64,000 nt of DNA from Diadophis punctatus similis (Eukaryota > Chordata > Lepidosauria > Squamata > Dipsadidae). Below are positions 34,637 to 46,563 of this stretch, piece by piece. The stretch spans positions 39,950,720-40,014,719 of the forward strand of contig JALIGW010000002.1 of assembly GCA_023053685.1 (NCBI GenBank), written 5' to 3'. The position numbers were made by a program, and so were the translations under genes. The notes under the pieces are model-generated. The model was given only the letters and a program-made list of their open reading frames with translations. It searched no databases and was not told where the DNA came from. Positions within the stretch are counted from its first letter, which is position 1, and the number at the start of each line of letters is the position of its first letter.

Positions 34637-35929
34637 CTGACTGGTATAGAAGAAACGTTGAGTGTTAATCAGGATTTGTTTTCCTTTTAGCCTTCCTTTT
34701 ATCTTAATTTGTTTTTCTGCGTATGTTTGCTACTCCGGTATTCATTTTGACTGTTCTCTAATTTCCTATCTTTGTCATCAGTATCCTGGGAGGCTGCAAG
34801 CAGAGATCTGTTTCTCTTATTATTTAGTGGAACATTTTGCACATTCATCAGCATTATATGAATATATATATTGCTATTCGTTTGGACTTGTGCCCAGATT
34901 CATGTTGTTGTATATTAATCTGGGCAAATGACCAACTTGTGCTTGCATTTATAAGATAAAAAACATAATTGTATCAAGGATGGCTTACAAAATGGTGCTA
35001 TATTTCTTGTAGAACAATCCTGATCTCTTCACTACCTTCGGGTATCTAAGTGCTTTCAAGGTGAAAATTAATTCTGCCTCCAATCTTAACTACACTGAAG
35101 AAGCCAGAGATCAGTGACATAAATAGGATTTGATAAATACTTACGTGCAGTGATATCCATTGCTTTAAAATATGTGTTAATGCAATAAAAAGAGCTACAT
35201 CTATGATGAGAAATAACAGATAATATTTTTATCAAAACTCTTCAGCTATAACAGACGGAGCAGTAAAGTCACTAACATTTTAAATAATTCCTTCCTTTTC
35301 ATTGGCAATACCATAAATATTGTGTCACTTGATTTGCTTAACATAAAAGCAATATAATTCATCCTATTTGAAATCTCAGCAGGATCATGCATAAAAACCC
35401 ACTCCTAATTGCAATTCTCATAATCAAAGAGCTGCCAGAAGAAAATGTTTTTGTTCCCTCCTGATAAAGGAGATCAATAGATGGATGGTTATTCTTCTCT
35501 CATACTATGATATATTATTCAAATTGAGTATTAAAATTAAATGCAAACTATCCCATTAAATACCCTTAAATGAATTGTGGTTTTCTTATATTGGGTTGAG
35601 CATAATCCTGTTGTAGCCTGCCATTTACTCTAATTGGAACTCTGAAATCTCTCTATATTAGCTCACTAGATATTGTGGACTTTAATTCATGATAAAAGAA
35701 AGTTTAAAAACCTTCCCAATGACTTATGTGATTGAACACCTCCTAGCTGTACTTGGAGGGATATTAACTACAGGCTACCATTAAACCATAGCTCAATAAA
35801 GAGCTACTCTATTTAAAGGGTTAAAGCAAGAATGTACAATATGAAGTCCTGAAATTTTACCAAATCATACCTGGAGGAAGCATTTAAGACTTCAAGGCCA
35901 CTCCATGCTCAAAACAGAAATCAAATGTA
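34637..35929. other. No recognised feature
   Basis: AT-rich sequence without identifiable elements. Confidence 0.5.
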
Positions 35930-36091
35930 AAACAGCTCTGTCAGGTGATTGTCCAGCTTCTACCTGAATACATCGAGTGATTGGGTTAAGCCACCACCTT
36001 CCTAGTATCAAAGAATAGCCTAGTGACAGGCAATCACTGTCAAATTGCCCTGTTAGGTAGCTTTTCCTATTGTTAACCCAAAACTGCCTCT

Positions 36092-36105
36092 CCCCCCCCC
36101 CCCCC
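36092..36105. repeat. Poly(C) tract
   Basis: Fourteen consecutive C residues inside the antisense CR1. Confidence 0.93.
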
Positions 36106-36251
36106 TGTTTCTAACTTTAGATCTTTATGCTGCATTTTGTCTTTTGGATGAAAGAGAATAGAACATGCTGTTTTTTCCAGGTGACACTGCTTCAAAAACT
36201 TGAACAGTCTTGTTATAACCCCCCTTCTGTTTTCTTTTCTCAAGGCAAAAT

Positions 36252-36508
36252 CAGGGGCGGGTTGCTCTCAAAGTTGTTACCGGTGCGCTGCGCGTGCATC
36301 TCCACATTTTGTGTGTGCATGCGCATGCTACGTGCGCGTGCCCCTTGTGCGATTTTGCTTCCACGCATGCGCAGGAAGCAAGAAAAGCCCAAAAATTCTG
36401 AAAAAAAGATGGCGACGCGCAACGGACCGGTGTCGCGCACAAATTACGTCATTGGCCGGCCGCTACCTGTGCTGTAGAGTGGACCGCACCGGTAGGAACC
36501 CACCACTG
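36252..36508 (+). mobile_element. hAT-like MITE inserted in CR1, 257 bp
   Basis: Left end CAGGGGCGGGTTGCTC and right end GTAGGAACCCACCACTG. The flanks GGCAAAAT and GGCTAAAT (7 of 8, sharing the final G of the element) fit the CR1 sequence it interrupts. Closest relative in the window is 29,563. Confidence 0.9.
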
Positions 36509-36830
36509 GCTAAATAATCCACTTCCCTCAGTCTCTCCTAACATGAAGATTTCATTCCATATCAATCTGGTTTATTTTATTGTTTTAATATATGGTATCC
36601 AGAACTGGACAGATTTTTGAAAGTAGGAGGTGACCATGGCACCATAACTACATCCTTTGATTTGACTTTTTTAGTGGCCACCTCACATTGTTCACTCCTA
36701 TTCAGCTTATTTCCAAGATCCTTTTTCCATGCCTTGTTTTCAGATGAAGCCTTCCTTCTTCAGTTATCTGGGCTTCTTTCTGATTTCTTTTTCCCAGATT
36801 AATGAACATTGCATTTTCTCTAATAGATGT

Positions 36831-37283
36831 CTTTATCCTACAATAAGGTTTCTTCCCTACCCTGTCAAAGTTTATTTAAAATTGGTTTTTTTTTTCTAGA
36901 AAATGCATTTTTATAAGGTCCACCACATCTCGGTTGCAAAAACCTTTGCAAAAATTGCTGCATCGTTTTTATAAGGCAGCAAAGAAAAATAAATGGCTCT
37001 TTATTGCCATCCCCCCCAAAAAAATTCAGCTCAAACATTGCAGCCCTTTAAAAGTAGTTTCTCAAACCTAGAATTGCAAAGGGTTTCAGGATGTCATCAG
37101 TTTGCTTTTCTCTGACCCCACCACAAGAAATCAAGCACAGCTAACCTTTGCCCAAACATATCCTGTGAAATTGCCAGAATGAAAGATTCTTATTCTTATT
37201 ATTCTATCAGGCCAAAAGGACAGGATGAGGTTTCCGGTGATGGTTGCTTATTCAGCCTTCACTGAAACTGAGCTAAGAAAGCA
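36831..37283. other. No recognised feature
   Basis: Unclassified spacer. Confidence 0.5.
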
Positions 37284-37345
37284 AATTATTATTATTTATT
37301 TATTAAATTTATATGCCGCCCAACTCCCAAAGGACTCTGACCATG
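37284..37345 (-). mobile_element. Very short L2/CR1-group LINE 3' tip
   Basis: (TTATT)n followed by TTAAATTTATATGCCGCCCA and ACTCCCAAAGGACTCTG. The same block is inserted into the Ty3/gypsy element at 54,192. Confidence 0.65.
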
Positions 37346-37589
37346 TTGTCTACAAGAAAGCTTGTGATGCTATGCAATCTTATAGAAACAGCTGAAAAAG
37401 AAGAATCTGACGGATTGTTAATATACAGCAGGCATATAAATATAAATACATTTTATACAATAGGAATACCGCCATTCTCTAAAGACCTCCTTCCAAATAA
37501 ACTGAACTGATGGTACTCTGAAAGTTTCACACAACTCAGAAGGTGGGTAAAAGTGCATGCATGTAATCCTTGACTTAAAACAGTTCATT

Positions 37590-38066
37590 TGTTTATTTAT
37601 TATTTATTTATTAGTTGCATTTGTATGCCGTCCACTCCACAGAGACTCTGGGGGGCTCACAACAGTAAAAATTCACATGCAACAATAAATATAAAAAGCA
37701 TTAAAAACAATAGATATTAAAACATTTAAAAACATTAAAAACCACAATTTAAAAACCCATACAATAAATCATTCATGGGGCCAAGAGTGATCGATGTTGT
37801 ATTAAAATCATTGGCCCCAGGCCTGTCGACAAAGCCATGTTTTTACTGCTTTTCTGAAGGCTGGCAGGGTGGGAATAATGCGGATCTCAGGGGGTAGTGT
37901 ATTCCAGAGAGCCGGTGCTGCCACAGAGAAGGCCCTCGTTCGTGGGCCCGCCAGCTGACATTGTTTGGCTGACGGGACCACCAGCAGACCAACTCTGTGG
38001 GCTCTAATTGGTCTTAGGGAGGTATGGTGGAGAAGGCGGTCTCAGAGGTAAACTGGTCCTAATTTA
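37590..38066 (-). mobile_element. L2/CR1-group LINE 3' fragment nested in the TIR element
   Basis: Starts with TTTATTTATTATTTATTTAT, then GTATGCCGTCCACTCCACAG. It continues through CTGAAGGCTGGCAGGGTGGG and GAGAAGGCCCTCGTTCGTGG, blocks of an L2/CR1-type 3' region also seen at 39,345. Antisense; lacks coding parts. Confidence 0.72.
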
Positions 38067-38325
38067 GGGACTGTTCAAAGTTACAATGGCACTGAAAAAA
38101 GTGACTTATGGCCATTTTTCAGACTTATGACCATTGCAGCATCCCCATGGTCACATGATCAAAATTCAGATGCTTGGCCACTGATTCATATTTATGATGG
38201 TTGCAGTGTCCTGGGGTCATGTGAACAGCTTTTTTCAACCTTCTGACAGGCAAAGTCAATGGGGATTCACTCAACAACCATGTTACTAATTTAACAACTG
38301 CAATGATTCACTGAACAACAGTAGC

Positions 38326-38710
38326 TGCAAAAACTGACGGAGTTCGCAGAGATGGCTAAATTGACTGTTTTGATTAAAGAAAAAAAACACAAATACCTTT
38401 ATTTCTACTTGGAAACCGCTTCTGGACTTTGTGCTTGAGGTGGAAAGAAATAAAACTTTGATTTTGGGTTTTACCGATTAGATAGATTTGTTGTTATAGA
38501 AATGGCTAGTTTATATTATTATGTAAAAGTAAAAAGTTGAAGGTGGGTGATAATGCCTTATTTTACTACACCAAAGGAGTCTGAAGTTTTTTTCTTTCCC
38601 CCTTGCTTTCCTCCACTACCCTTTTCCCTTCCCTAATTTCCCTAATATTTACTTTTGTATTCTCTTTGTATGTCATATTATAAACTAATACAAACTATAG
38701 ATTAAAAAAA
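38326..38710 (+). mobile_element. L1 3' end nested in the TIR element, 9-bp TSD
   Basis: A 385-bp 5'-truncated insertion ending in an A-rich tail, flanked by AACAGTAGC (38317-38325 and 38711-38719). The pyrimidine-rich block near 38,590-38,640 and the A tail fit an L1 3' UTR. Removing it leaves the host TIR sequence continuous. Confidence 0.75.
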
Positions 38711-38820
38711 AACAGTAGCAAGAAAAGTCATACAATGGGGCAAAACCCACTTAGCAAATGTTTCACTTAGCAACATAAATTTTGGGCTTCATTGTGGTCA
38801 TAAATTGAGGACTATCTGTA

Positions 38821-39344
38821 ATCACTCACATTCACTGTTTCCTTATACTTGTGTGTTTAAATAAACTGTACTCCGATTTTTGCATTAGGATGGTTTTTTA
38901 AAAAAATTATTATTCAGTTGGCTTGTTTGACAGATGAAGCTGTCAGAAAGCTCAGAAATCAAGTGCTTAGAGAATGGGTTGGTGGGCATGAGTGTATCAT
39001 AGCAACTGTTGTCTTGCCATCTCAAAGTAATATTATTCATAATAAAATGCCCAGAATAGCCTCTACAGTCATCTTCACATAGGATTTTCATATCCAAATC
39101 CTGTGATCATAATTTGATGAAAATGCATTGTCATAGGATATAAATAGTTATTTATTAAAGGGGTTATAGTGACCTATTGTACTCTTATACTCTGCACCTT
39201 CAGAGTATTTGTCACATTTAATGGATGCGATAATATTGGCTTGTGATAATAGAGGACAAGAGCAAGTTTGGCACAGAGCATCCCAATTCTCCAGTTAGCA
39301 GTTCATAAACCTTGGGTTAATGGAGGTAAGATCATCATCAACAT
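38821..39344. other. No recognised feature
   Basis: AT-rich spacer. Contains a short (ATC)n-like patch just beyond at 39,330. Confidence 0.5.
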
Positions 39345-42190
39345 CATCATCAATCATCAGCTCCAGTCTGACTCCCAGTACCTCTGGGTAGTTTACAAAT
39401 TGTTTAAAACATTAAACAGAAGAAAAACAACAAGAAACAAAAGAAGGATAGAGATGGGAGGATGACAAAACAAGATGGGACAAAGGAAAACATTCCAGGT
39501 TCAAAGGTGGTTCAGTCATCCTCACCAAAGGCCTGGGCAATGAGCCAAGACTTCAAGGCCCTTCAAAACACCAGCAGAGTGGGAGCTGTTCAAATTTCAA
39601 GAGCAACCTCATTCCAGGTGCTGCTACAGAGAAGGTGAGCTTCCAGGGTTCCCATAGATGTATTGCTTGATAGAAAGAATGCAGAACATGCCAAACCTGC
39701 CAGACTGAACAAATTAGGCAGATCAGGGGTGGGTTCTAACTTACCTCGCTGCCGGTTCACTTCCTCCCGCGCCGCGTGGGCGCGCACATGCGCAGTGCCG
39801 AAAAATAAAAAAATCCCCCAAAAAGCCAAAAACAAGATGGCAACACATGCGCAGTACTGGAAACTCGGCTTCTGTGCATGTGCAAAAGGAAAAAAAAAAC
39901 CTGAAAAAAATTTCAATTTTTTTTTAAATAACAAAAAGTTTTTTAAAAGATGGCGGCGTCCACAGACCGGCACCGACAGAACCGGTTCTGTGATGTCATT
40001 GTGAAGTCACCAGTGGCTTGCTATAGGTTTGGGCGAACTGGTCCGAACTGGGAGGAACCCACCTCTGATGGCAGATACTAGGGAAAACAGGCGATCCTCA
40101 AGTAATCAGGCACTGTGGCATTTTGGATTTTACCAGCATCTAAAATTGTACCTGGACAAAAACTGGCAATTAGTACAGCTTACTAAGAGATATTACATGG
40201 ACATACTGAAGTATAACTATGACATCACTGACTATGCCACTGTATTCTGGATAATTTGAAGTTTTTGGGTGGCCTTCAAGAATAACCCCATGTACAGCAG
40301 ATTGCAGTTGTCAAGCAATGAGGTAACTAGGGCAGCAGTGACTGTCTGAAGGGCCTCCTGATCTGGGAAAGGACATACCTGATGCGCCAGGTGAAGCTGT
40401 GCAAATAGCTGGCCATAGCTGCTGCCTGCTCATTGAGCAGCAGCTGTGAATCAAGGAAGACCATCAAGTTGTATACCACTCTGAATGGTGAAGTTTCACC
40501 CAAGGTCACAGGTAAAATATCCCCAAATTGGGGTATCCCAAACATTTGTTCTTGGTAGGATTGAATTGGATATGGTTTCTCCCCATTCAAATCCTCAGTC
40601 TCCAGGCACTGGGACAAAAACTCAACAGTCTCACTTGGCCAGTCCAGGGTTGAAAGATATAATTGGGTATTATCAGTGTGCTGATGATACAAAATCCCAA
40701 CATGTTGATGACCAGACCCAATGATTTCATGTAGATGTTGAAAAGGAAGGAAGGAAGAAAGAATAAACCTGGTAGCACCTCACAAAGGAGATACCTGGGG
40801 AGCAATCTTTCCCCCCAACAATAACTGGAAGCAGCCCTGAAAGAAAGAAAGAAACTATTTGTAAAATGGTACCCCCCACACACACCTCAATTTCCAAGCC
40901 ACAGAAGTGGCTCAGACAGTTATTGTGATCAATGGTATCAAAAGCTGCCAAAGATCGAAGTGCACAAAGATAGATGCTCCACCACCATCTTTTCTCTACC
41001 ACCAGTTATCTACAAACATGATCAAACTTGTCTCAGTATAAAATACCAGCCTGAAACTTATCTGAAATAGGTATAGATAATCCATTTCTTCCAGGGTTCT
41101 CATCAGTTGCAGATCAACCACCTTCTGAGCAATAGAAGGTCAATTGTTACCAGAAACTGTTCAGTTCAAGATGGCCTCTTGAGCAGGTGCCTCACCACCT
41201 CTCCTAAAAGAGGAGTGATTGCCCCCCCTCCATCAACCATAGCATGGGTCCAATCATAGGACACATTCCTGGCTGCTTTCCAGTAAACAGGTGACTGGAT
41301 TGACAGCATTAAGAGCCCTGTCCACATCCACAAGAGTCATTAACTCAAACTCATCCCAGATCACACCACAAAACTATGCCCCAGGCATCATGGCCTGCCC
41401 CACTCAGTCATAATTCAAGGCAGATTGGATCTGAGCAATATTATCAGCAAGATAGCCTCAATAATCCTGATAGCAACCCAGCAAATATTCTGAGAGGCTC
41501 TCCCTATCTAATACAGATGAGATTGCCCTAAACAAGGCTGCTGAATTAGCAGACATAATAACTGGAGAAATACTGGCACTTTGCCACCCTTTTCACCATA
41601 CGTTAATCTATAACACGGACTCATGTTTCATCAGATTTCTTTAAGTCTTCTTCCAATAGTGTCCTAAACATCTCTTCTAGCACTAAGGACAGAGCTCCTC
41701 AGAAAAATAAGGTGCACCCCAAGGGTTGACACACAGGGAGAGACAACATAGGAGCAATATGACCACCCATCCATTCCAGGCAGCAACTAGGATCTCAGCT
41801 ATAATTGCCCACCACATTCTCAGGGAACACCCCAAATTCTCTCTGGAACTCCATTCAGTCCATAAAGGAAAGGGTTATGCCATTGGGTTGAAAGGCAACC
41901 AGAAAGTGTTCTGTTTATGATAATAGGCTGGTGCTAATTTCCTCTACTGCCAGATCACCTTTCAAGTGCCCTGAGACAAAATCAGATCCATGCCAGTTGG
42001 TGCCCTCATCTAAGATAAGATCAAAGAGCTTTCCCTTTGATATTTGTTAGGATTACAGCTACCTGAAATCTTTCAATGGTCCACATCATTCCAAGTACTG
42101 AGATAGCATTGGCAATCTAGAGCTCTATCTGCCTTGATCAAATGGAAACCATAAATCTCTGAACTGTTTCAGAGGGTGGGTTTCTGTTGA
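39345..42190 (-). mobile_element. Degenerate L2/CR1-group LINE, antisense
   Basis: A long remnant of a CR1/L2-group non-LTR retrotransposon. Minus-strand pieces of the reverse transcriptase are readable. AAFDTIDHNNCLSHF (about 40,940-40,980) is the conserved AFDTxDH motif. HTDNTQLYLST (about 40,645-40,680) is a decayed form of the YADDTQLY catalytic box, so Ala-Asp-Asp is lost. Upstream (41,000-41,200), a degenerate finger region ends in a PFQSGFRP-like segment. The 3' part (39,345-40,330) resembles that at 37,590 and 62,030. Many stops. A hAT-like MITE interrupts it at 39,724. Confidence 0.75.
39724..40068. mobile_element. hAT-like MITE inserted in the LINE, about 345 bp
   Basis: Left end CAGGGGTGGGTTCTAAC and right end GGGAGGAACCCACCTCTG. 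The flanks AGGCAGAT and TGGCAGAT match at 7 of 8 with one extra A at the right junction. Interior has CTGCCGGTTCACTTCC and GGCGAACTGGTCCGAACTG, another variant of the family. Confidence 0.85.
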
Positions 42191-42487
42191 TCCCACCGCT
42201 TCAGCATCTGGTTTATGTTCTTATCTGGTTCACACATCACACTAAATCATAGTGTGGCTGATCTGGCTTTGGTTTAGCGCATATAAAGTCAACCATCATG
42301 GTTTGTAATTCAGAGTTATTATGACTTATTGCTCTTGTGAACCTATGCAACTGTTCATTTAATAAATTTTTTAAATGATTTATTTAACGAAACATTACAA
42401 ATTGACACCATATGGAATGAATGCTTATATCTTATAATTCTCAATTGTGGCTTAGTGTGTTGTAGAAGTCAGCAAATTGTGATTTAT

Positions 42488-42833
42488 TCAATAAATTTAT
42501 TCCTTCACCACTGTCAAACTATTTACTAAGGCTGCATTACTAATTATTAGGCTATTAGTTTTTCTCATTGTTCCTATCACCCATCTCCTCCACTTATGAC
42601 TGTATGACTGTAACTTGTTGCTTGTATCCTTACGATTTATATTAATATTGATTGTTTCCTGATTGCTTATTTGTACCCTATGACAATCATTAAGTGTTGT
42701 ACCTCATGATTCTTGACAAATGTATCTTTTCTTTTATGTACACTAAGAGCATATGCACCAAAGACAAATTCCTTGTGTGTCCAATCACACTTGGCCAATA
42801 AAGAATTATATTCTATTCTATTCTATTCTAAAT
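42488..42833 (+). mobile_element. Snake CR1-type LINE 3' end with (ATTCT)n
   Basis: Contains ATTCCTTCACCACTGTCAAA, CTTATGACTGTATGACTGTA, GATTGTTTCCTGATTGCTTA and GTGTCCAATCACACTTGGCC, ending in AATAAAGAATTATATTCT and four ATTCT-type units. I recall this 3' UTR as one of the commonest CR1-type repeats of advanced snakes, noted for seeding ATTCT/AATAG microsatellites. Confidence 0.88.
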
Positions 42834-44785
42834 CCTGACAAAGCAAACTATTTGGTAGCATAATATGTAATCTTAGTCTTTGGTTCTCAATCATGCTTAT
42901 ACTTCATATCTACTTTCCTGACTGCTTCATAATTCATAGTCTGTTCCTCCTAATCTATCATACCAGAGAGCTGTTATAATCATTCCTGACATAGAAAGAA
43001 GAGTTATTTTACTCATGAAACATGGTAACTGGACCACATGGAGATCCAGACATATCCAGAATACTGTAGCTGCCTCACCAAGAAGACCAGAATATTTGTC
43101 ATGCCATTGTCTTAATACATTAAAATATATAATTATTATGAGACACTGATGGATCATAAATGAATGTGCTTAGTGCAACCCAGCAAATGACAAATATATC
43201 ATGAAATATCTTCCACATCCAGAGAGATTTCTTGGTATCTTAAGGAATCAGTCTTGGTAGACATTTTTGTGGATTTCAATTTTCTTCATTCACTGTATGA
43301 CACAAAAAGGGATCCAAGCAAAAACCTACCCATTGTTAACGCTATATCATGAGGAGGGAATTATCAACAGTGATTTTGTAGAGTCTGATCTTAACAAATA
43401 CAAGCCCAGAAAACCATTTTTAAAGATACCGTTTATCCATAAATGGATGCAGCAGCCTCCACAAGCACTTGAAGACTAAAATAACGCTCAACAAAACATC
43501 TTTGTGCCTCCGATCCATTGGCAGCCTTGCAAAGTAGACTATTAACAGACACACAAGTTCAAATATCATGCACCGAGAGCTGGGTGGATGGGACAAATAG
43601 CTTTAAGAGAGATAAAAGGATGTAATTTCTATTAGCAATAATATTTCAGTGGTAAGACTTGAGGGGAATAAAGTTCTTTAAACTGTTACACTGATCCTTC
43701 CAAAAATAGTAAGCTAAAACAGACAATAACCATTAATAATTAATTAATAATTAAATACATTAATAAAAGATAAATACAATATAATTAATGCATTTTAAAT
43801 ATTAAATACTACACATAAATGTTATAGATATTGTACAGTAGCTTTTCTGTGTTTTTTTCTGCCTGTTCCTATGTGTATTTTCCCTTCACATAAAACAATG
43901 CATCAAGGCAGCTAGGGCCTATTTTCCATTTTATAATTATTAAAAAATGTCAGGCATGTACAAAAAAATTAAAAAGGCAAGGCAAGCAATCTTAGTTGAA
44001 AACAAATATCACTACCATTTATCTTTGTTGTTGATGGTATTCAAAACCAGTAAACATTTATTTTCATTTCCATCTTTCCTTTTAAAAAATTGAAAAGAAC
44101 ACAGCTGAATAGGATGAAAAGCTTATGATATAGAACATAAACTAAATGATCAGAAAAGGCCAAACATAGTCTGCTTTATTAAAAAATGCCTTCAAGAAGA
44201 TCTATGAGGTAGAATAATCTCACAGGGCAAATGATGTCTACAGTATGACTCTGGTGATTTAAATTTAATCAGGTTTCTACAATAAAAATCTACAACTTTG
44301 AATTGGCAGGCCAAATTCAGAAGTTTATTTTTGTAAGCTCTTGCAAACTGCCAACTTTCTGTGACCTCATATCCATTTCCACCATAAGTGGATTTCAACT
44401 ATTTCATTCTGTGAAATAATTATTGATAATTAACTAAAAACAAGTGCTATGAAATGTTGTTTTGTAAGGAAAATGCTTAAGTTTATATACAATACTGTAC
44501 ATACTTCATGGATCAAAGTGACAGTGCTCAAATGTGAATGAATAGTCCTGAAATTCAAACATTACTAATTAGAGATTTACAGTTGTCAATATAAGAGTTA
44601 AGTTACAGTGCACTTTTGTCAGTGGATCTTGAAGCTCCAGGTAATTTGGATTTATAGTAATTTGTTAGGCCTTTCCTTACAGCTAGATTAACTTTCCTCA
44701 GATTGGCACTTTCAGATATCAAACTCCCAGAATTCATAGCAAGCACGCTCAATGACTATGGTACAATTCAGTTCCATGAGCAAAG
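42834..44785. other. No recognised feature
   Basis: AT-rich DNA. A short TTAATAATTAATTAATAATT palindrome-like patch lies near 43,735. No gene recognised. Confidence 0.5.
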
Positions 44786-44900
44786 CAAGGGGTAAAATGA
44801 GGACCCAGATTGTTGAGGGCAATATGCTGACTCTGTAAACCGCTTAGAGAGGGCTGTAAAGCACTGTGAAGCGATATATAAGTCTAAGTTTTATTGCTAC
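44786..44900 (+). mobile_element. Sauria-type SINE 3' half, sense
   Basis: GGTAAAATGAGGACCCAGAT, GGCAATATGCTGACTCTGTA, AACCGCTTAGAGAGGGCTGT and GCGATATATAAGTCTAAG are the body and Bov-B-like tail of the SINE seen antisense at 8488. The tRNA head is missing. Confidence 0.85.
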
Positions 44901-44953
44901 CACAAATGGACTTCAAAAATAATCCAGATACCACTATATAGCAGTAAAGAGAT

Positions 44954-44954
<1 letters not shown>

Positions 44955-45006
<52 letters not shown>

Positions 45007-45021
45007 AACAATAACAATAAC

Positions 45022-45108
<87 letters not shown>
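44955..45108. repeat. (CAA)n-(TAA)n compound microsatellite
   Basis: About 16 CAA units, a short CAATAA transition, then about 28 TAA units. Total 154 bp. Confidence 0.97.
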
Positions 45109-45182
45109 TTGTTACTACCATGTAGTGGTCATTCATTGTGCTGCAGACCTGATTTGGTAGCCCTGTGCAAGGCTACCCTTAT

Positions 45183-45207
45183 TGTTTGTTTGTTTGTTTG
45201 TTTGTTT

Positions 45208-45275
<68 letters not shown>

Positions 45276-45278
45276 TTT
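45183..45278. repeat. (TTTG)n-(TTTA)n microsatellite at a LINE 3' end
   Basis: Six TTTG units then about 18 TTTA units, directly abutting the 3' UTR of the antisense LINE on its right. It most likely began as the LINE tail. Confidence 0.95.
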
Positions 45279-45670
45279 TGTCAAGTACGTGTTAGTAATA
45301 TACATAGATATGATATTGTTTATATACATAAGATGGGTACTGATAAGAGGGAACATTAGGACAGGGATTGTAGGCATGCTGGTGCACTTATGCACGCCCC
45401 TTACTGACCTCTTAGGAATCGGGTGAGGTCAACAGTGGACAGTCTGAGGGTAAAGTTTTGGGGGTTTGGTGACAAAACCACAGGGTCAGGTAGTGAGTTC
45501 CAGGCATTTACCACTCTGTTGCTAAAGTCATATTTTCTACAGTCAAGTTTGGAGCGGTTCACTTTGAGTTTGTATTTGTTGTGTGCTTGTGTATTGTTGT
45601 GGTTGAAGCTGAAATAGTCATTGATAGGAAGGACGTTGGAGCAGATAATTTTATGAGCTATGCTTAGTTC
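45279..45670 (-). mobile_element. CR1-group LINE 3' end with C-terminal coding remnant
   Basis: The minus strand stays open for about 255 bp up to a stop at 45401-45403. It reads KYKLKVNRSKLDCRKYDFSN, then RVVNAWNSLPDPVV and ends FLRGQ. This is the conserved C-terminal pattern of CR1/L2/Rex-group polymerases (KLKxxRSxLDxRKxFFSNRVxxxWNSLP). A short 3' UTR and the (TTTA)n tail follow. 5'-truncated, but with little decay. Confidence 0.82.
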
Positions 45671-46440
45671 TTCCCTTCAGTTTGTTTCTAGGAGTAGACT
45701 CTCTAACAAAAAACCAAACAGCATCCACCACCATTTTTCCTCTCAACATTCAGTTAAACTTATATCTGTCTCAGGGGCAGACTTGGAAATCATGGTACCA
45801 GCTGGTGCTTCGCTTTGCATCATGCCAGTTCTCTAATTGTTTATTTAAAATGTTTGGAGAGTTTGATGGGCATAAAGGAAGGTCTCCTTGGGCTAATGGT
45901 CCCATGCTTTAGATGACAAACTAAGATAAGATTGCTCTGGTCCTTTTACTCACTGGAAGCAAGGGTAGACAACTTGGATCATTTGCATGCTCAAACCACA
46001 ATTGTGAGCCCACAGATCATCCTCTGAATCTGCCAATAAATCTGGTATAGTTTCCCATTCCTTCAAACTGGAAAGTACAGATTTAAATGGGTTAACAAAG
46101 TTTTAAAAAGAAAATAAAAATATCTAAAACCCTTCAAACCTAGAGAGAGAGTGGAAGATCCCAGGCTACCCTCATGTATTATGTGAGCCTATATCCGCTT
46201 TGCATTATTACTTCACATATTTTAAGTGTTCAGCCTGCCCATTGTAACATTTACACAAAAAAAGTATGGTCCTCAGCAGAAGCTATCCCACCCTTGCATT
46301 ACCATGTGTAGATATCTCTGAGATTAGGAGAATCTTTACAACTGGATTCCAGAGACTGTTTTTACAAACTTTCCATAGGTTGGCCTGGCTCTATTTGCCT
46401 TTTCTGGACAGAGATAAAGAGAGGATCTATACAAACTGAA
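45671..46440. other. No recognised feature
   Basis: AT-rich spacer; no recognised coding or repeat signal. Confidence 0.5.
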
Positions 46441-46446
46441 TAAAAA

Positions 46447-46563
46447 GGGAAGGGAGGGGAAGGGGAAGGGGAAGGGGAAGGGGAAGGGGAAGGAAAGGAA
46501 AGGAAAGGAAAGGAAAGGAAAGGAAAGGAAAGGAAAGGAAAGGAAAGGAAAGGAAAGGAAAGG
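46447..46563. repeat. (GGGGAA)n-(GGAAA)n purine tract
   Basis: A 117-bp all-purine strand: six or more GGGGAA units then about 14 GGAAA units. It is a homopurine/homopyrimidine block. Confidence 0.96.

Larger units (their letters stand above)
35930..36830 (-). mobile_element. CR1 LINE 3' region, antisense, split by a hAT-like MITE
   Basis: The order of blocks (GTCTTGTTATAACCCCCCTT, TTCTTTTCTCAAGGC, then after the MITE CCCTCAGTCTCTCC, GGTATCCAGAACTGGACAG and GTGGCCACCTCACATTG) follows the antisense CR1 3' region. The hAT-like MITE at 36,252-36,508 interrupts it. Diverged; an old copy. Confidence 0.8.
37562..38820. mobile_element. TA/TIR element (pogo/Tigger-like) split by two LINE insertions
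   Basis: Left end near TGTAATCCTTGACTTAAAAC and right end AAATTGAGGACTATCTGTA. Interior blocks such as GGTCACATGATCAAAATTC and GTGTCCTGGGGTCATGTGA match the 32,782 family. The element's own sequence resumes cleanly after each insertion, giving the order: TIR element first, LINE pieces later. Confidence 0.75.

Noticed and set aside
44897..45136. Open frame encoding long Tyr and Cys runs
   Set aside because: It is the translation of the (CAA)n-(TAA)n microsatellite.
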